From Acidobacteriota bacterium (GTDB lineage Bacteria > Acidobacteriota > Terriglobia > Bryobacterales > UBA6623): DNA of 64,000 nucleotides. The stretch is taken from assembly GCA_016125275.1 (NCBI GenBank), contig WGMB01000003.1, positions 1,529,896-1,593,895 on the forward strand, in the 5' to 3' direction. The position numbers and the translations under genes are program-made. Shown piece after piece: positions 51,110-60,800 of the stretch; position 1 is the first letter of the stretch; each line of letters opens with the position of its first letter. The notes beneath the pieces are model-generated. The model ran no database searches. It worked only from the letters and a program-made list of their open reading frames with translations, and was not told the origin of the DNA.

Positions 51110-53448
51110 AAGCCTTGTTGAAGGCGCTGCTGGAGGCGCTGTTTGCGCTGCTGGTCGCGCCGTGGCTTCTGCTGCTGGCGCTGGCCGTCCTGTGGCTGGC
51201 CGACCTGATCGCGCTCCTGCTGCCCAAGAAGCCCCCGGCCGACGAGCCGATCCAAGGACGGGCCGCCAGCGTTGTCATCCCCACCTGGAACGGCCGCCAC
51301 CACCTGGAAGCCAACCTCGCCTCGGTGGTCGAAGCCATGGCCGGCCACCCCGACAACGAAGTGATCGTCGTCGAGAACGGCTCCGACGACGGCACGGTCG
51401 AGTATTTGCGGCAAGCCTTCCCCACCGTCCGCGTCCTCGACCTCGACGAGAACCTGGGCTTCGGCGGCGGCTCGAACCTGGGCTTCCGCGAAGCCAAGAA
51501 CGACATCGTCGTCCTGCTCAACAACGACATGCGGGTGGAGCCGGATTTCTTGGCCCCTCTGCTGGAAGGCTTCGACGACCCGCAGGTCTTCGCCGTCACC
51601 GCGCAGATCTTCTTCTCCGACCCGACCCGCCGCCGCGAAGAGACCGGCCTCACCCACGGCCGCTGGACCGCCCGCGGCCTCGAGCTGGGCCACGCCATCG
51701 ACGACAAGGTCGACCGCCTCTTCCCGGCCTTTTACGCCGGCGGCGGCTCGAGCGCCTACGACCGCCGCAAGTTCCTCGAAATCGGCGGCTTCGACGCCTT
51801 GCTCCGTCCCTTCTACTACGAAGACTCCGACGTGAGCTTCATGGCCTGGAAGCGGGGCTGGAAGGTGCTGTATGCGCCGGGCAGCGTCGTCTACCACGAG
51901 CACCGCGGCACCATCGGCAAGAAGTTCACCGCCCGCTACGTGGAGCGGGTGATCGACAAGAACCGCCTGCTGTTCGTGTGGAAGAACATCCACGGTCCAC
52001 ACCGGCTGATCCAGCACACGGTCTGGGTCTGGGCCTCCATCCTGCTGCATGCGGCGCTCGGCCCCAGCCCGCTGCGTCCGGACGGCGTGAGCATCCTCAT
52101 GGCCTGCCGGCAACTGCTCGAAGCCTGCGGGGCGCGCCTGCGGGCTCGCCGCCTGGCGACAGTCGGCGACGGAGAAGCCTTCCGGCGCCACCAGGGCGGC
52201 TATTTCCGCGACCGCTTCGCCGCGCTTCCCGCCCGGCCGGAGCCGCTCAACATCCTGTTCGTCTCGCCCTACTCCATCGAGCCTCCGGTGCACGGCGGCG
52301 CGGTCTTCATGAACCAGACCGTTCGGCGGCTGGCCTCGCTGGTGCGCCTGCACCTGTTCTGCTTGGTGGACGAGCCGCGCGAGCTAGCTCCCAATCAGGC
52401 CCTCGACGCCGTCTGCGCGAGCGTGGAAGTCGCCGTGCGCCGCAACGGGCCATCCACCGACGCGGCCGTGATGCGGCCCCACGCCGCCGAGCATTTCTGG
52501 GACCGCGACGTCGAGTGGAAGCTGCACCGCACGATCTACCTCGAAGGCATTGACGCTCTGCAGCTCGAGTACACCCAGCTCGCCATCTACGCCGCCGACT
52601 TCCGGCGCATCGGAACCTTCCTGTTCGAGCACGACATCTACTTCCAGTCCGTGCTGCGAGCCCTGCGCGGGACCACGAGTTGGACCCTGCGCCAGCGCTA
52701 CCTGTTCGAGTACCTGCGCGCGCTGCGCTTTGAGCGTCGCGCCCTGCGGCGCTTCGACTCCATCCAGGTCTGCACCTCCGTCAACCGCCGCTACCTGGAG
52801 AGCTTCGCCTGGAACGCGCCGCCCATCGAGGACGGCCTGCGCGCGGGCATCGACGTCTCCCGCTACGAGTTCCGCGACGAGGGCCGCGAGCCCGACACCG
52901 TGCTCTTCGTCGGCAACTTTCGGCATCCGCCGAATCGCGAGGCGCTCGACTGGTTTCTCGAAGGCTCCTGGCCCCTGGTCCGCGAGCGCCGCCCGCAGGC
53001 TCGCTTGCTGGTAGTGGGCGCACAAGCTCCCAAGGACTTCGCCGCCGACCTCGACGGCCGGCCGGGCGTCGAGTACCTGGGCGCCGCCGACGACATTCGT
53101 GAACCCCTGGGGCGCTACAGCGTCTTCGTCGCCCCCATCCGCACCGGCTCCGGCGTGCGGGTGAAGCTGCTGGAAGCCTTTGCCGCGGGCACCCCGGCGG
53201 TCGCCACGCGACTCGGCGCAGAGGGCCTGGCCGAGGAAAGCGGCGCGATCCTCGAATTGGCCGACGACCCGGCCGCCTTTGCCGACCGCACCGCGGCCCT
53301 GCTCGAAGACGCGGCAGGAGCGCGCCAGCTCGCCCGGCGAGCCCGAGAAAACGTAGAGCAGCACTGGGACATGGCCGTCATCACCCGGCGCCTGGCTGAG
53401 CGCTACCGCGAAGTGGTCGAGGCCAAGCGGCGCGAGCCGTCCGGGTAG
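51106..53448 (+). CDS. Fused GT2-GT4 glycosyltransferase
   Basis: A 780-residue bifunctional enzyme. After a hydrophobic N-terminal segment (LLLLALAVLWLADLIALLL) comes a GT2 domain (about 50-320): SVVIPTWNGRHHLEANL, VIVVENGSDDGTVEYL, NLGFGGGSNLGF and the donor/metal motif LLNNDMRVEPDF. From about residue 380 comes a GT-B fold (NILFVSPYSIEPPVHGGAVFM, TVLFVGNFRHPPNREALDWF, GVEYLGAADDIREPLGRYSVFVAPIRTGSGVRVKLLEAFAAGTPAVATRLGAEGL). Both activities probably build the glycan exported by Wzm/Wzt. It is translationally coupled to wzt (ATGA). Confidence 0.88.
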   Translation: MKALLKALLEALFALLVAPWLLLLALAVLWLADLIALLLPKKPPADEPIQGRAASVVIPTWNGRHHLEANLASVVEAMAGHPDNEVIVVENGSDDGTVEYLRQAFPTVRVLDLDENLGFGGGSNLGFREAKNDIVVLLNNDMRVEPDFLAPLLEGFDDPQVFAVTAQIFFSDPTRRREETGLTHGRWTARGLELGHAIDDKVDRLFPAFYAGGGSSAYDRRKFLEIGGFDALLRPFYYEDSDVSFMAWKRGWKVLYAPGSVVYHEHRGTIGKKFTARYVERVIDKNRLLFVWKNIHGPHRLIQHTVWVWASILLHAALGPSPLRPDGVSILMACRQLLEACGARLRARRLATVGDGEAFRRHQGGYFRDRFAALPARPEPLNILFVSPYSIEPPVHGGAVFMNQTVRRLASLVRLHLFCLVDEPRELAPNQALDAVCASVEVAVRRNGPSTDAAVMRPHAAEHFWDRDVEWKLHRTIYLEGIDALQLEYTQLAIYAADFRRIGTFLFEHDIYFQSVLRALRGTTSWTLRQRYLFEYLRALRFERRALRRFDSIQVCTSVNRRYLESFAWNAPPIEDGLRAGIDVSRYEFRDEGREPDTVLFVGNFRHPPNREALDWFLEGSWPLVRERRPQARLLVVGAQAPKDFAADLDGRPGVEYLGAADDIREPLGRYSVFVAPIRTGSGVRVKLLEAFAAGTPAVATRLGAEGLAEESGAILELADDPAAFADRTAALLEDAAGARQLARRARENVEQHWDMAVITRRLAERYREVVEAKRREPSG

Positions 53449-53466
53449 CAGCTCACAAAGGCCGCC

Positions 53467-54228
53467 TTAGCGCAGCAGATCCCGCACCAGGGGCGCCTGG
53501 CGCTTGCTCACCGTCAGCTCCAGGCCGTTGGTCAGCGTCAGCAGCCAGCGCTGGCTGCTCAGGCTCGCCATCTTGCGAATGCGGTCCGTGTTGACCAGGG
53601 CGCCGCGGTGGACGCGCTGAAACTGCGACCCGGCCAGTTTCTCGTCCAGCGCCTGCAATGTCTGCGTCGCCAAGTACTTGCGCTCGGCGGTCAAGATCCA
53701 CACCAGCTCGCCTTCGGCCTGGAAAGCGAACACCTCGTCCAGATCGAGCAGGTGGAACTCCTGTCCGCGCCGTCCCACGATCTTCTGCCGCCGCTGATTC
53801 GGGCCGGTCTCGGCCGCGTTGAGCGTCCTGGCGACCTTCTCGGCGCTCTCCAGCGGGCTGCGCCGGGCCTCGCGGGCCCTCTCGAGCGCCTGGCCCAGCC
53901 GCGCTCCCGCGATCGGCTTGAGCAGGTAATCCACCGCGCCGACCTCGAACGCCCGGAGCGCGTGTTCGCTGTAAGCGGTCACGAACACCACCGCCGGCAG
54001 CGGGCCGCGAATCTTGCGCAGCACCTCGAAGCCGTCCATCACCGGCATCTGGATGTCCAGGAACACCAGGTCCGGCGCCAACTCGTCGATGCGCTCCACC
54101 GCCTGGGCGCCGTTCTCGGCCTCGCCCACCAGATCCACGCCCTGCGCCTCGCACAGCTCTTCGCTGAGAACCGAACGAGCTACGGGCTCGTCGTCCACGA
54201 TCAAAGTACGCAGCAGCTTTCTCGACAT
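53467..54228 (-). CDS. LytTR-family response regulator
   Basis: A 253-residue two-component regulator. The receiver domain (residues about 5-120) has the acidic pair VDDE, phospho-acceptor Asp58 in VFLDIQMPVMDGFEVL, the Thr in VVFVTAYSEHA and Lys in DYLLKPI. A LytTR DNA-binding domain follows (FHLLDLDEVFAFQAEGELVWILTAERKYL, FQRVHRGALVNTDRIRKM, LELTVSKRQAPLVRDLL). I chose ATG 54228, with GGAG upstream, over a GTG 37 codons earlier. It is divergent from a LytS-like kinase gene that should phosphorylate it. Confidence 0.9.
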   Translation of the reverse strand: MSRKLLRTLIVDDEPVARSVLSEELCEAQGVDLVGEAENGAQAVERIDELAPDLVFLDIQMPVMDGFEVLRKIRGPLPAVVFVTAYSEHALRAFEVGAVDYLLKPIAGARLGQALERAREARRSPLESAEKVARTLNAAETGPNQRRQKIVGRRGQEFHLLDLDEVFAFQAEGELVWILTAERKYLATQTLQALDEKLAGSQFQRVHRGALVNTDRIRKMASLSSQRWLLTLTNGLELTVSKRQAPLVRDLLR

Positions 54229-54377
54229 GCCGGAGCTCCGACTCTTAGTGTCCGGGGTGTGTTCGGCGAGAGGCCAGCGGAATCCGACGAGCGGGCGCAC
54301 AACGCCGGCCGGCGGGCGATCCCGCCCGGTGCGCCACACGTGGTCTAAGTTAACAGAGACAGCTCGAGCCTCCTCGG

Positions 54378-56285
54378 ATGCATTCGGCGATTCATTTTCC
54401 CGTCCTGATCAACGTGCTGGGGCACGTGGCGGGCACGGCCGCCTTCGGCGCTTTGCTGGCGCTGCTGGTGCGCGCGGCGCTGCGCGATCCGGCCGGCAGC
54501 GCCCGCGCCCCGTTGGCCGCGGCGGGGTTGGCGCTGTTCTGGAACTTGGGTTCCCTGGCCGTGCTGCTGTCGCCCCAAGGCGGCGCCGTCGCCGAAGCCG
54601 TGGCGTCGCTGAGCTTCGCCGTGCTGAGCCTGTTGCCCGGCGTGCTGCTCGACCTCGCCTTGGGCCGCGAGCATCGGTGGCTGCGCACCGGTGGCTACCT
54701 GGTGAGCGCCACCGCCGCGCTGGCCCATCTGGCGGAAGCCTTCGGTCTGCCGTGGGGCTCGCACGAGCTCGGGCTCAACCTCATCACCTACGGCTTCGGC
54801 GCGCTGGCGGTCCTGGCGGCGATCCTGCTGGCTCGTGGTCGCGGGGCGGACCGCGGCGCCAGTATGCGCACGCTGGCCGCCATGTCTCTGTTCCTGCTGG
54901 CCGCCTCGTTCGTGCACTTCGGCGTCGACCACGGGCCGGCGTCCTGGACCCATGAGCTGCTGCTGCACCACGCCGGCATTCCGCTGGCGCTGTTCGTACT
55001 GCTGCAGGACTATCGCTTCCTTCTGCTCGACGTCTTCGTGCGCCTGCTCGGCGCGGCCCTGCTGGCGGCCTGCCTGGCCACGGGCCTGCTGGCGGCGGCG
55101 CAGGCGCTGGGTCTGGTCCGCCTGGACCGCGCCGCCGCCATCCCCCTGGCCGCCTTTCTCACCCTGACCACGGCCGCCATTGTGGCCTTCCCCTGGGTCC
55201 TCGACCGTCTGCGCGGCTGGGTCCAGGGAGCGCTGTTCCGGCGCCGGCAGGTCGCCGGGGCCATCGACGAGCTACGGCTGCTGCGGCCCCGCGACGAAGA
55301 CGACTTTCTCGAGCAACTCGCCCACGTGACCGCCGCCTTCGTGCAGGCAAAGCGCAGGCTCCTGCTCGAATCGAGCCGCCTCGAGGAGCCGCCGGGACGG
55401 GCTTCCCTGCGCGCCCACGCGCTCGACCGCAGCGGCGCCCCCGCCGCCCGCTGGGCCGAGGTCGCCGTCCCCATCCGCGTCGGCGTCGGACGCTACCGCA
55501 CCCTCCTGCTGGGCCCTCGCGAGGGAGGCCGGCGCTATCTGAGCGAGGACTTGGCGGACCTCGATCAGCTCGCCCTCGAAGCCGCCTCCCAGCTCGAACG
55601 GCTGCGGCGCGAGGAGCAGCACCGGCTGCTGGCCGAAGCCGAGCTCGGCGCCCTGCGCGCGCAGATCAATCCGCACTTCCTGTTCAACTCGCTCAACGCC
55701 CTCTACGGCCTCATCCCCCGTTCGGCCGCCGACGCCCGCTCCACCCTGCTGAACCTGGCGGACATCTTTCGCTACTCCCTGCAGGGACGCAACCAGTACG
55801 TCTCGCTGGCCCAGGAGCTACAGATCGTTGACGCCTATCTGCAAATCGAGCGGCTGCGGCTGGGCTCCCGGCTCGACGCCCGCATCGACCTCGACGAAGC
55901 CGCCCGAGGCTTCCAGATTCCGGCGCTGTCGATCCAGCCGCTGGTCGAAAACGCCGTCAAGCACGGCGTCAGCGGCAAGCCCGAAGGCGGCTCCGTCCTC
56001 GTTTCCGCCCGGCTGGAGGACGGCTCGCTCGTCGTGGATGTGATCGACGACGGCGTCGGCTTCGAAGCCAAACCCCAGCGCGCGCAGGCCGAGCGCACGC
56101 CGCCGGAACCGGCCGGCGGCCACGGCCTGCACAACGTCCGCCGCCGTCTCGAGCTCTGCTATGGCGACCGCGCCGACCTCGAAATCGCCTCCTCCTCGGC
56201 CGGCGCTCGCGTCCGCGTCCGAGTTTCTCCGCACAGGCCCGCGGGCGTTTCCGCCGAAACCGAGCTGGCCCGTCCCGCATCCTGA
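54378..56285 (+). CDS. LytS-like sensor histidine kinase
   Basis: A 635-residue membrane sensor. The N-terminal about 300 residues hold 8 or so hydrophobic segments (7TM-like sensor). They are followed by a GAF-like region (about 300-410) and the His_kinase/HATPase pair. The phosphorylated His433 lies in LRAQINPHFLFNSLNALYG, and the N box QPLVENAVKHG and G box DDGVGFEA are clear. This arrangement matches LytS/YehU-type kinases with LytTR partners; the regulator gene is divergent and 149 bases away. The signal sensed is unknown. Confidence 0.9.
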   Translation: MHSAIHFPVLINVLGHVAGTAAFGALLALLVRAALRDPAGSARAPLAAAGLALFWNLGSLAVLLSPQGGAVAEAVASLSFAVLSLLPGVLLDLALGREHRWLRTGGYLVSATAALAHLAEAFGLPWGSHELGLNLITYGFGALAVLAAILLARGRGADRGASMRTLAAMSLFLLAASFVHFGVDHGPASWTHELLLHHAGIPLALFVLLQDYRFLLLDVFVRLLGAALLAACLATGLLAAAQALGLVRLDRAAAIPLAAFLTLTTAAIVAFPWVLDRLRGWVQGALFRRRQVAGAIDELRLLRPRDEDDFLEQLAHVTAAFVQAKRRLLLESSRLEEPPGRASLRAHALDRSGAPAARWAEVAVPIRVGVGRYRTLLLGPREGGRRYLSEDLADLDQLALEAASQLERLRREEQHRLLAEAELGALRAQINPHFLFNSLNALYGLIPRSAADARSTLLNLADIFRYSLQGRNQYVSLAQELQIVDAYLQIERLRLGSRLDARIDLDEAARGFQIPALSIQPLVENAVKHGVSGKPEGGSVLVSARLEDGSLVVDVIDDGVGFEAKPQRAQAERTPPEPAGGHGLHNVRRRLELCYGDRADLEIASSSAGARVRVRVSPHRPAGVSAETELARPAS

Positions 56286-56323
56286 GATGCACGAGAAAGC
56301 TGCCGTCCGGCTCGCGGCGACCT

Positions 56324-56329
56324 TAAAAT
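56324..56329 (+). promoter_or_regulatory. Candidate -10 element (TAAAAT) of the unknown secreted protein gene
   Basis: CCTTAAAATGTATGTC overlaps the first possible ATG at 56328 and lies 7 bases before the ATG at 56337. The transcript would start at the second ATG, supporting that start and a leaderless message. Confidence 0.4.
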
Positions 56330-56336
56330 GTATGTC

Positions 56337-57851
56337 ATGAGACCCTGGCGCCCCGTGGGCCTGCTCCTGCTACCCCTCGCCCTTTTCGCGCAGAATCCCA
56401 CGCTCACCGAGATCGTATTGCGAGCCGATCCCGAAGCGCAGGTGCGCCCGCTCGAGACCCTGCCGCTGCAGGTGCTCGCCTACGGCAAGGTCGACGGCGG
56501 CGCTGACCGTGTCCGCATGGAGCTCGGCGGCGCCCAATGGACCGCGCCCGAAGGCGGCGGCTGGCTCTCCAAGCCCTTCCGCTTCCAAGGCGCCGAGAAC
56601 GAAAACTTCTACCAGCCGCCCGACAAGGGCTTCGCGTCGAAAATCTTCCGCGAGGCCACCAGCCGCTTTCTATTGCAGGACACAGCGCTCTACACGGCCC
56701 CCGAGAAGGAAGGCACCTATCGGATCCAGGCCTCGCTCGAAGGCAAGACCGCCACACTCGATGTCGTGGTCTCCTCCAAGGCTCCCTCGCGCAAGCCCGC
56801 CGAGATTCGATCCTTCAGCGCCGAACAGCCCTCGCAAGACCCCTACCGTTCCCTGGTCGAACACTGGTCGCCCTTCCTCGCCCAAGAAACTTGGTTCGAG
56901 CCCAAGGCCGACTACCTCGCCCGCTTCGACCTCGACGGCGACTGGTCCGGCGAAAACAACTGGGAGAACGCGCCGGTCGGCTCCTCCCAGGCCTACGTCT
57001 ACTACGCCGTCATGGAGACGGACACGCACTGGTTCCTCATCTACAACTTCTTCCATCCCCGCGACTACTCCGACAAATGCATCGCCGGCAGTTGCCATGA
57101 GAACGACAACGAGGGGCTGATCCTGACCGTCCGCAAGACCGGCGCGCCGTTCGGCCGCCTGGAGGCCATGGAGACCCTGGCACACAACAACGTTTACTCC
57201 TACGTGGACGACGCCCCCATCCACAACGGCGAGCACAATGTCGACGGAGCCATCGACTACGTCTACGGCTCCCACCCGGCCGCCTTCATCGAGTCCGGCG
57301 GCCACGGCGTCTACGGCGGCTCCGGCTCCCACTCGCGCTACTCGGTGCGCGACGACGCCTTCAGCGCCGGCCCCGGCGTCAGCTACATCTACAAAGGCGT
57401 GGCCGAGCGCCCCAAGCATGCCAACGACCGGATGGTGGGTTACGAGCTGTTGCCCATCTGGGATCAGTGGTGGCTGCGCGCCCAGGAAGGCTCCGGCCGC
57501 CAAGACCGCACCTTCGACGCTTACTACCGCTACGTCCCGGCCGGCGGCCGTCCGCTGACGCGCTACCAGGAGATCGCCGGCTCGTTCTGGGGCCGCACCG
57601 AAAGCGAGAACAAGGCCAAGCCGTTCTGGGGCTGGCATGACAACCGCACCCGCAAGAAGGGCGTGCTGGCGACGGGGCAGTGGGGCCTGGATCCCGCCTA
57701 CGCGGTCTCCCGAGATCTGCGGTTCGAGGAGCCCGTCTCCACCCAGTACATCTTCAATCCATACCTGGGCATCGGAGCGCCCTCCGCGGCGCCGACAGCG
57801 CCTGTGGTTGGCGGCGCCATCCTGACCGGCGTCGCCGGCAGTCAGCAGTAG
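56337..57851 (+). CDS. Secreted protein of unknown function
   Basis: A 504-residue protein with a signal peptide (LLLLPLALFAQN). The N-terminal about 150 residues are a beta domain (IVLRADPEAQVRPLETLPLQVLAYGKVDGG). The C-terminal about 330 residues contain a Trp/Tyr/His-rich block: YVYYAVMETDTHWFLIYNFFHPRDYSD, CHENDNEGLILTVRK and MVGYELLPIWDQWW. A distant likeness to Vps62-type proteins (HWF..YxFFHPxD and HENDxEG) is possible but not sure. Conserved His, Asp and Glu residues could bind a metal. I chose ATG 56337. It converges on the NRPS gene and is probably a separate unit. Confidence 0.6.
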   Translation: MRPWRPVGLLLLPLALFAQNPTLTEIVLRADPEAQVRPLETLPLQVLAYGKVDGGADRVRMELGGAQWTAPEGGGWLSKPFRFQGAENENFYQPPDKGFASKIFREATSRFLLQDTALYTAPEKEGTYRIQASLEGKTATLDVVVSSKAPSRKPAEIRSFSAEQPSQDPYRSLVEHWSPFLAQETWFEPKADYLARFDLDGDWSGENNWENAPVGSSQAYVYYAVMETDTHWFLIYNFFHPRDYSDKCIAGSCHENDNEGLILTVRKTGAPFGRLEAMETLAHNNVYSYVDDAPIHNGEHNVDGAIDYVYGSHPAAFIESGGHGVYGGSGSHSRYSVRDDAFSAGPGVSYIYKGVAERPKHANDRMVGYELLPIWDQWWLRAQEGSGRQDRTFDAYYRYVPAGGRPLTRYQEIAGSFWGRTESENKAKPFWGWHDNRTRKKGVLATGQWGLDPAYAVSRDLRFEEPVSTQYIFNPYLGIGAPSAAPTAPVVGGAILTGVAGSQQ

Positions 57852-57856
57852 CCGCC

Positions 57857-60800
57857 TCAGTCGCCGACGGCGGTGGCGGCCGCCGCCAGCGGCTCCACCT
57901 TGGTGCGCAGGCCGGCCTGTGCCGTGTAGCGCTGGACCGTGCGGTAGGCCGAGGCCCGCAGCGGAACGCCTTCGCGCAGATTGCGCTCCCGAGCCCGCAT
58001 CTCCGGCTCGCCCGGCGTGAGAATCTCGGTCGCGCCGGCCGCCAGAGCCCCGCTCTTGGTCTGCTCGATCATCCGGTCCACCCGCGCCCGGAACTCCTCG
58101 GTCGACCCGAACAGCTCCGGATCGATGGCGATCATCAGGTGACCCAGATCCAGACCGCCCGGCCGCGGATCGCCCCGGTGCCCTTCGTGATCCCAGCAGA
58201 ACCCGGCGCCGGTCAGCACGCCGGCCAGGCCCTCCATCGCCAGCGCCAGCCCGTAGCCCTTGTGCCCGCCGATCGGCATCCCCAAGCCCTCGGCCAGATC
58301 GGCTAGGTCCGTGGAGGGCCGCCCCTGGGCGTCGAGAATCCAGCCCTGCTCCAGCGGCTTGCCCTCGGCCAGGCGCAGCCCAATCTTGCCGCGCGGCGCC
58401 GCGCTCAAGGCGATGTCGAGCACGATCGGGTGACGCCGCGCCGCCGGCAGCCCCACCGCGATCGGATTGTTGCCGAACGTCGGAGTCGTGCCGCCCGTCG
58501 GCGCCAGGATCAGCGGCCCGTTGGTGGTGCAAACGCCTACCAACCCCTCGCGGGCGGCCATCCACACGTAGTGGCCGGCGGCCCCGAAGTGATTCGACCG
58601 CCGCACGCCCGCCAAGCACACGCCCGACTCCCGGGCCTTGCGGATCGCCGTCTCCATGGCCACCGTGGCCGCCCACTGCCCCGGAGCGTTGTCAGCGTCG
58701 AACAAGACGTTCACGGCCGTCTCACGCACCACGCGGATGCGCGACCGGGGATTCAGAACACCGGCAGCCAGGCGGCGCGCGTAGCGCGGGATGTCGGCGA
58801 TATTGTGCGTCGGCTGTCCGCGCAGGCTCGACTCGAGCTGCACCTCGGTCACGATGGCGGCGCCGGCGGGGTCCAGCCCGGCGCGCTCCAGGGCCTCCCG
58901 GCCCCAGGCTCGCAGGCTCTCGGCGCTCACCCGCACGGGAGCCTCCTCCTCGTCCGCCGCCGCCTCCTCACCGCCCTCGGCCGAGAGCTTCACGGCCCGA
59001 GCCAGCCCACCGACCGTCTGATGAAGGAACAGGTCCGCCAGCCGAATCTCCAGGCCCTCTTCCCGCGCCCTGGTCACGATCTGGACGCTGCGAACCGAAT
59101 CGCCTCCCAAATCGAAGAAGTTGTCGTCCAGGCCGACGCGCCCCACCCGCAGGACCTCGCGCCAAATCTCGGCCAGAATCCGCGCGACCGCCTCTTCAGA
59201 CTCGGCCGGCTCGGGTTCGCCCGCCCCGCCGCGCCGGCTGAGCGTCGGCAAGCTCGCGCTCTGCTCGGCCAGGGCCACCCGCACCACCTTGCCGCTCGAC
59301 GTGCGGGGCAGATCCTCGCGCACGGCGATCGCCGCCGGTACGAGATGGCCGGGCAGCCGCTCTTCCAGAAAGCGCCGGCACCGCCCCGGCAGCGAGCCCG
59401 CGTCGACGCCCGGCGCGGGGACGACGAAGGCGGCCAAGCGAGCAGGTTCGGCGGCGGCATCCAGCGTCACGGCGGCCTCGGCCACCAGCGGCGATTCCAG
59501 CAAAGCCGCCTCGATCTCCCCCGGCTCCACCCGATAGCCCCGAATCTTGATCTGCTCGTCGAGCCGTCCGCCGAACTCCAGCGCGCCGCCCGGCAAAAAT
59601 CGCACACGGTCCCCGGTCCGGTACCAGCGTTGGCCGCCGTGCGTGGCGAACCGTTCCGCCGTCCGCTCCGCGTCTCCCAGATAGCCCTGGCTCACGCCTG
59701 AGCCGCCCACCCAGAGCTCTCCGAAGCTTCCCGCGGGGGCCCTCCCTCCCGCCGCGTCCAGCACACGCACGCGGGCGCCGGCGATCGGCCGGCCCAGGGG
59801 AACGACGCTCCCGCCGCCGGGCTCCGCGGGAAGCGGAAAAGTCGTCACGATGCCGGTCGTCTCGGTCTGTCCGTACAGGTTCACCCAGCTCCCAGGCAGC
59901 CCCAGCGCGCGCCATTCCTCGACCAGCGCCCACGGTAGCGGCTCGCTGGCGGAAAGCAGCAGGCGCAGGCGATTCTCCAGCAGGGCCGCGCGGCGGTCGG
60001 GCCGCAGCGCCTGCAACGCCCGCAAGCAGCTCCGCCAGTACGAGGGCGCCAGGTCCGCCACCGTGACCCTCGCCTCCAGAATCAACCGGAACAGCGCCTC
60101 CTGGTCCCGAACCTGCTCCCGCGAGGCGACGACAACGCAGGAGCCCGCCGTCAGCGGCGCGACGAGCTGGCGCATCGCCGACGAAAACGTCAGCGCCGCC
60201 GTGTGCAGGTAGCGATCGGTCGCCGCGAGGCCGAGCGCAGCCGTCAGTGCCTGCGCGTAGCAACCCAGGTTCGCGTGGGTCACGCGCACGCCCTTGGGCC
60301 GGCCGGTCGTGCCCGAGGTATAGATGACGTAGGCCGTCTCCTCCGGCCGCGTCCGCAGCCCGGGATTCTCCTCCGGCCCCTCCGCAGCGTCCAGCGACTC
60401 CAGCGTGACGACCGCCGGCGCCGAGCGGCCATTCCGCAGCGCCGCCTCCAGGCGTGGCGCCAGCCGCTCCGGCGCGAGGATGAGGCTGACGCCGGCGTCG
60501 GCCGCCAGGTAGGCCAGCCGCTCCGGCGGGTCGCAGGGCTCCAGTGGCACGCAGCCGTAGCCGGCCTTCCACACGGCCAGCGCCCCCGCCGCCATCTCGC
60601 GCGTGCGCGGCAGACACAAACCGATCAGCCTCTCCTCGCCCGACGCTCCTGCACCCCGACGTAGCAAGGCGTGAGCCCAACGGTTCGCGCGCCGGTTGAG
60701 CTCTCCGTAGCTCCACGTCCCCTCGCCGTCTTCCGCCGCCGGGGCCCCGTCCGCCAAGGCGGCTCTCTGCTCAAAAAGCTCGTGCGCCAAACACACCGGC

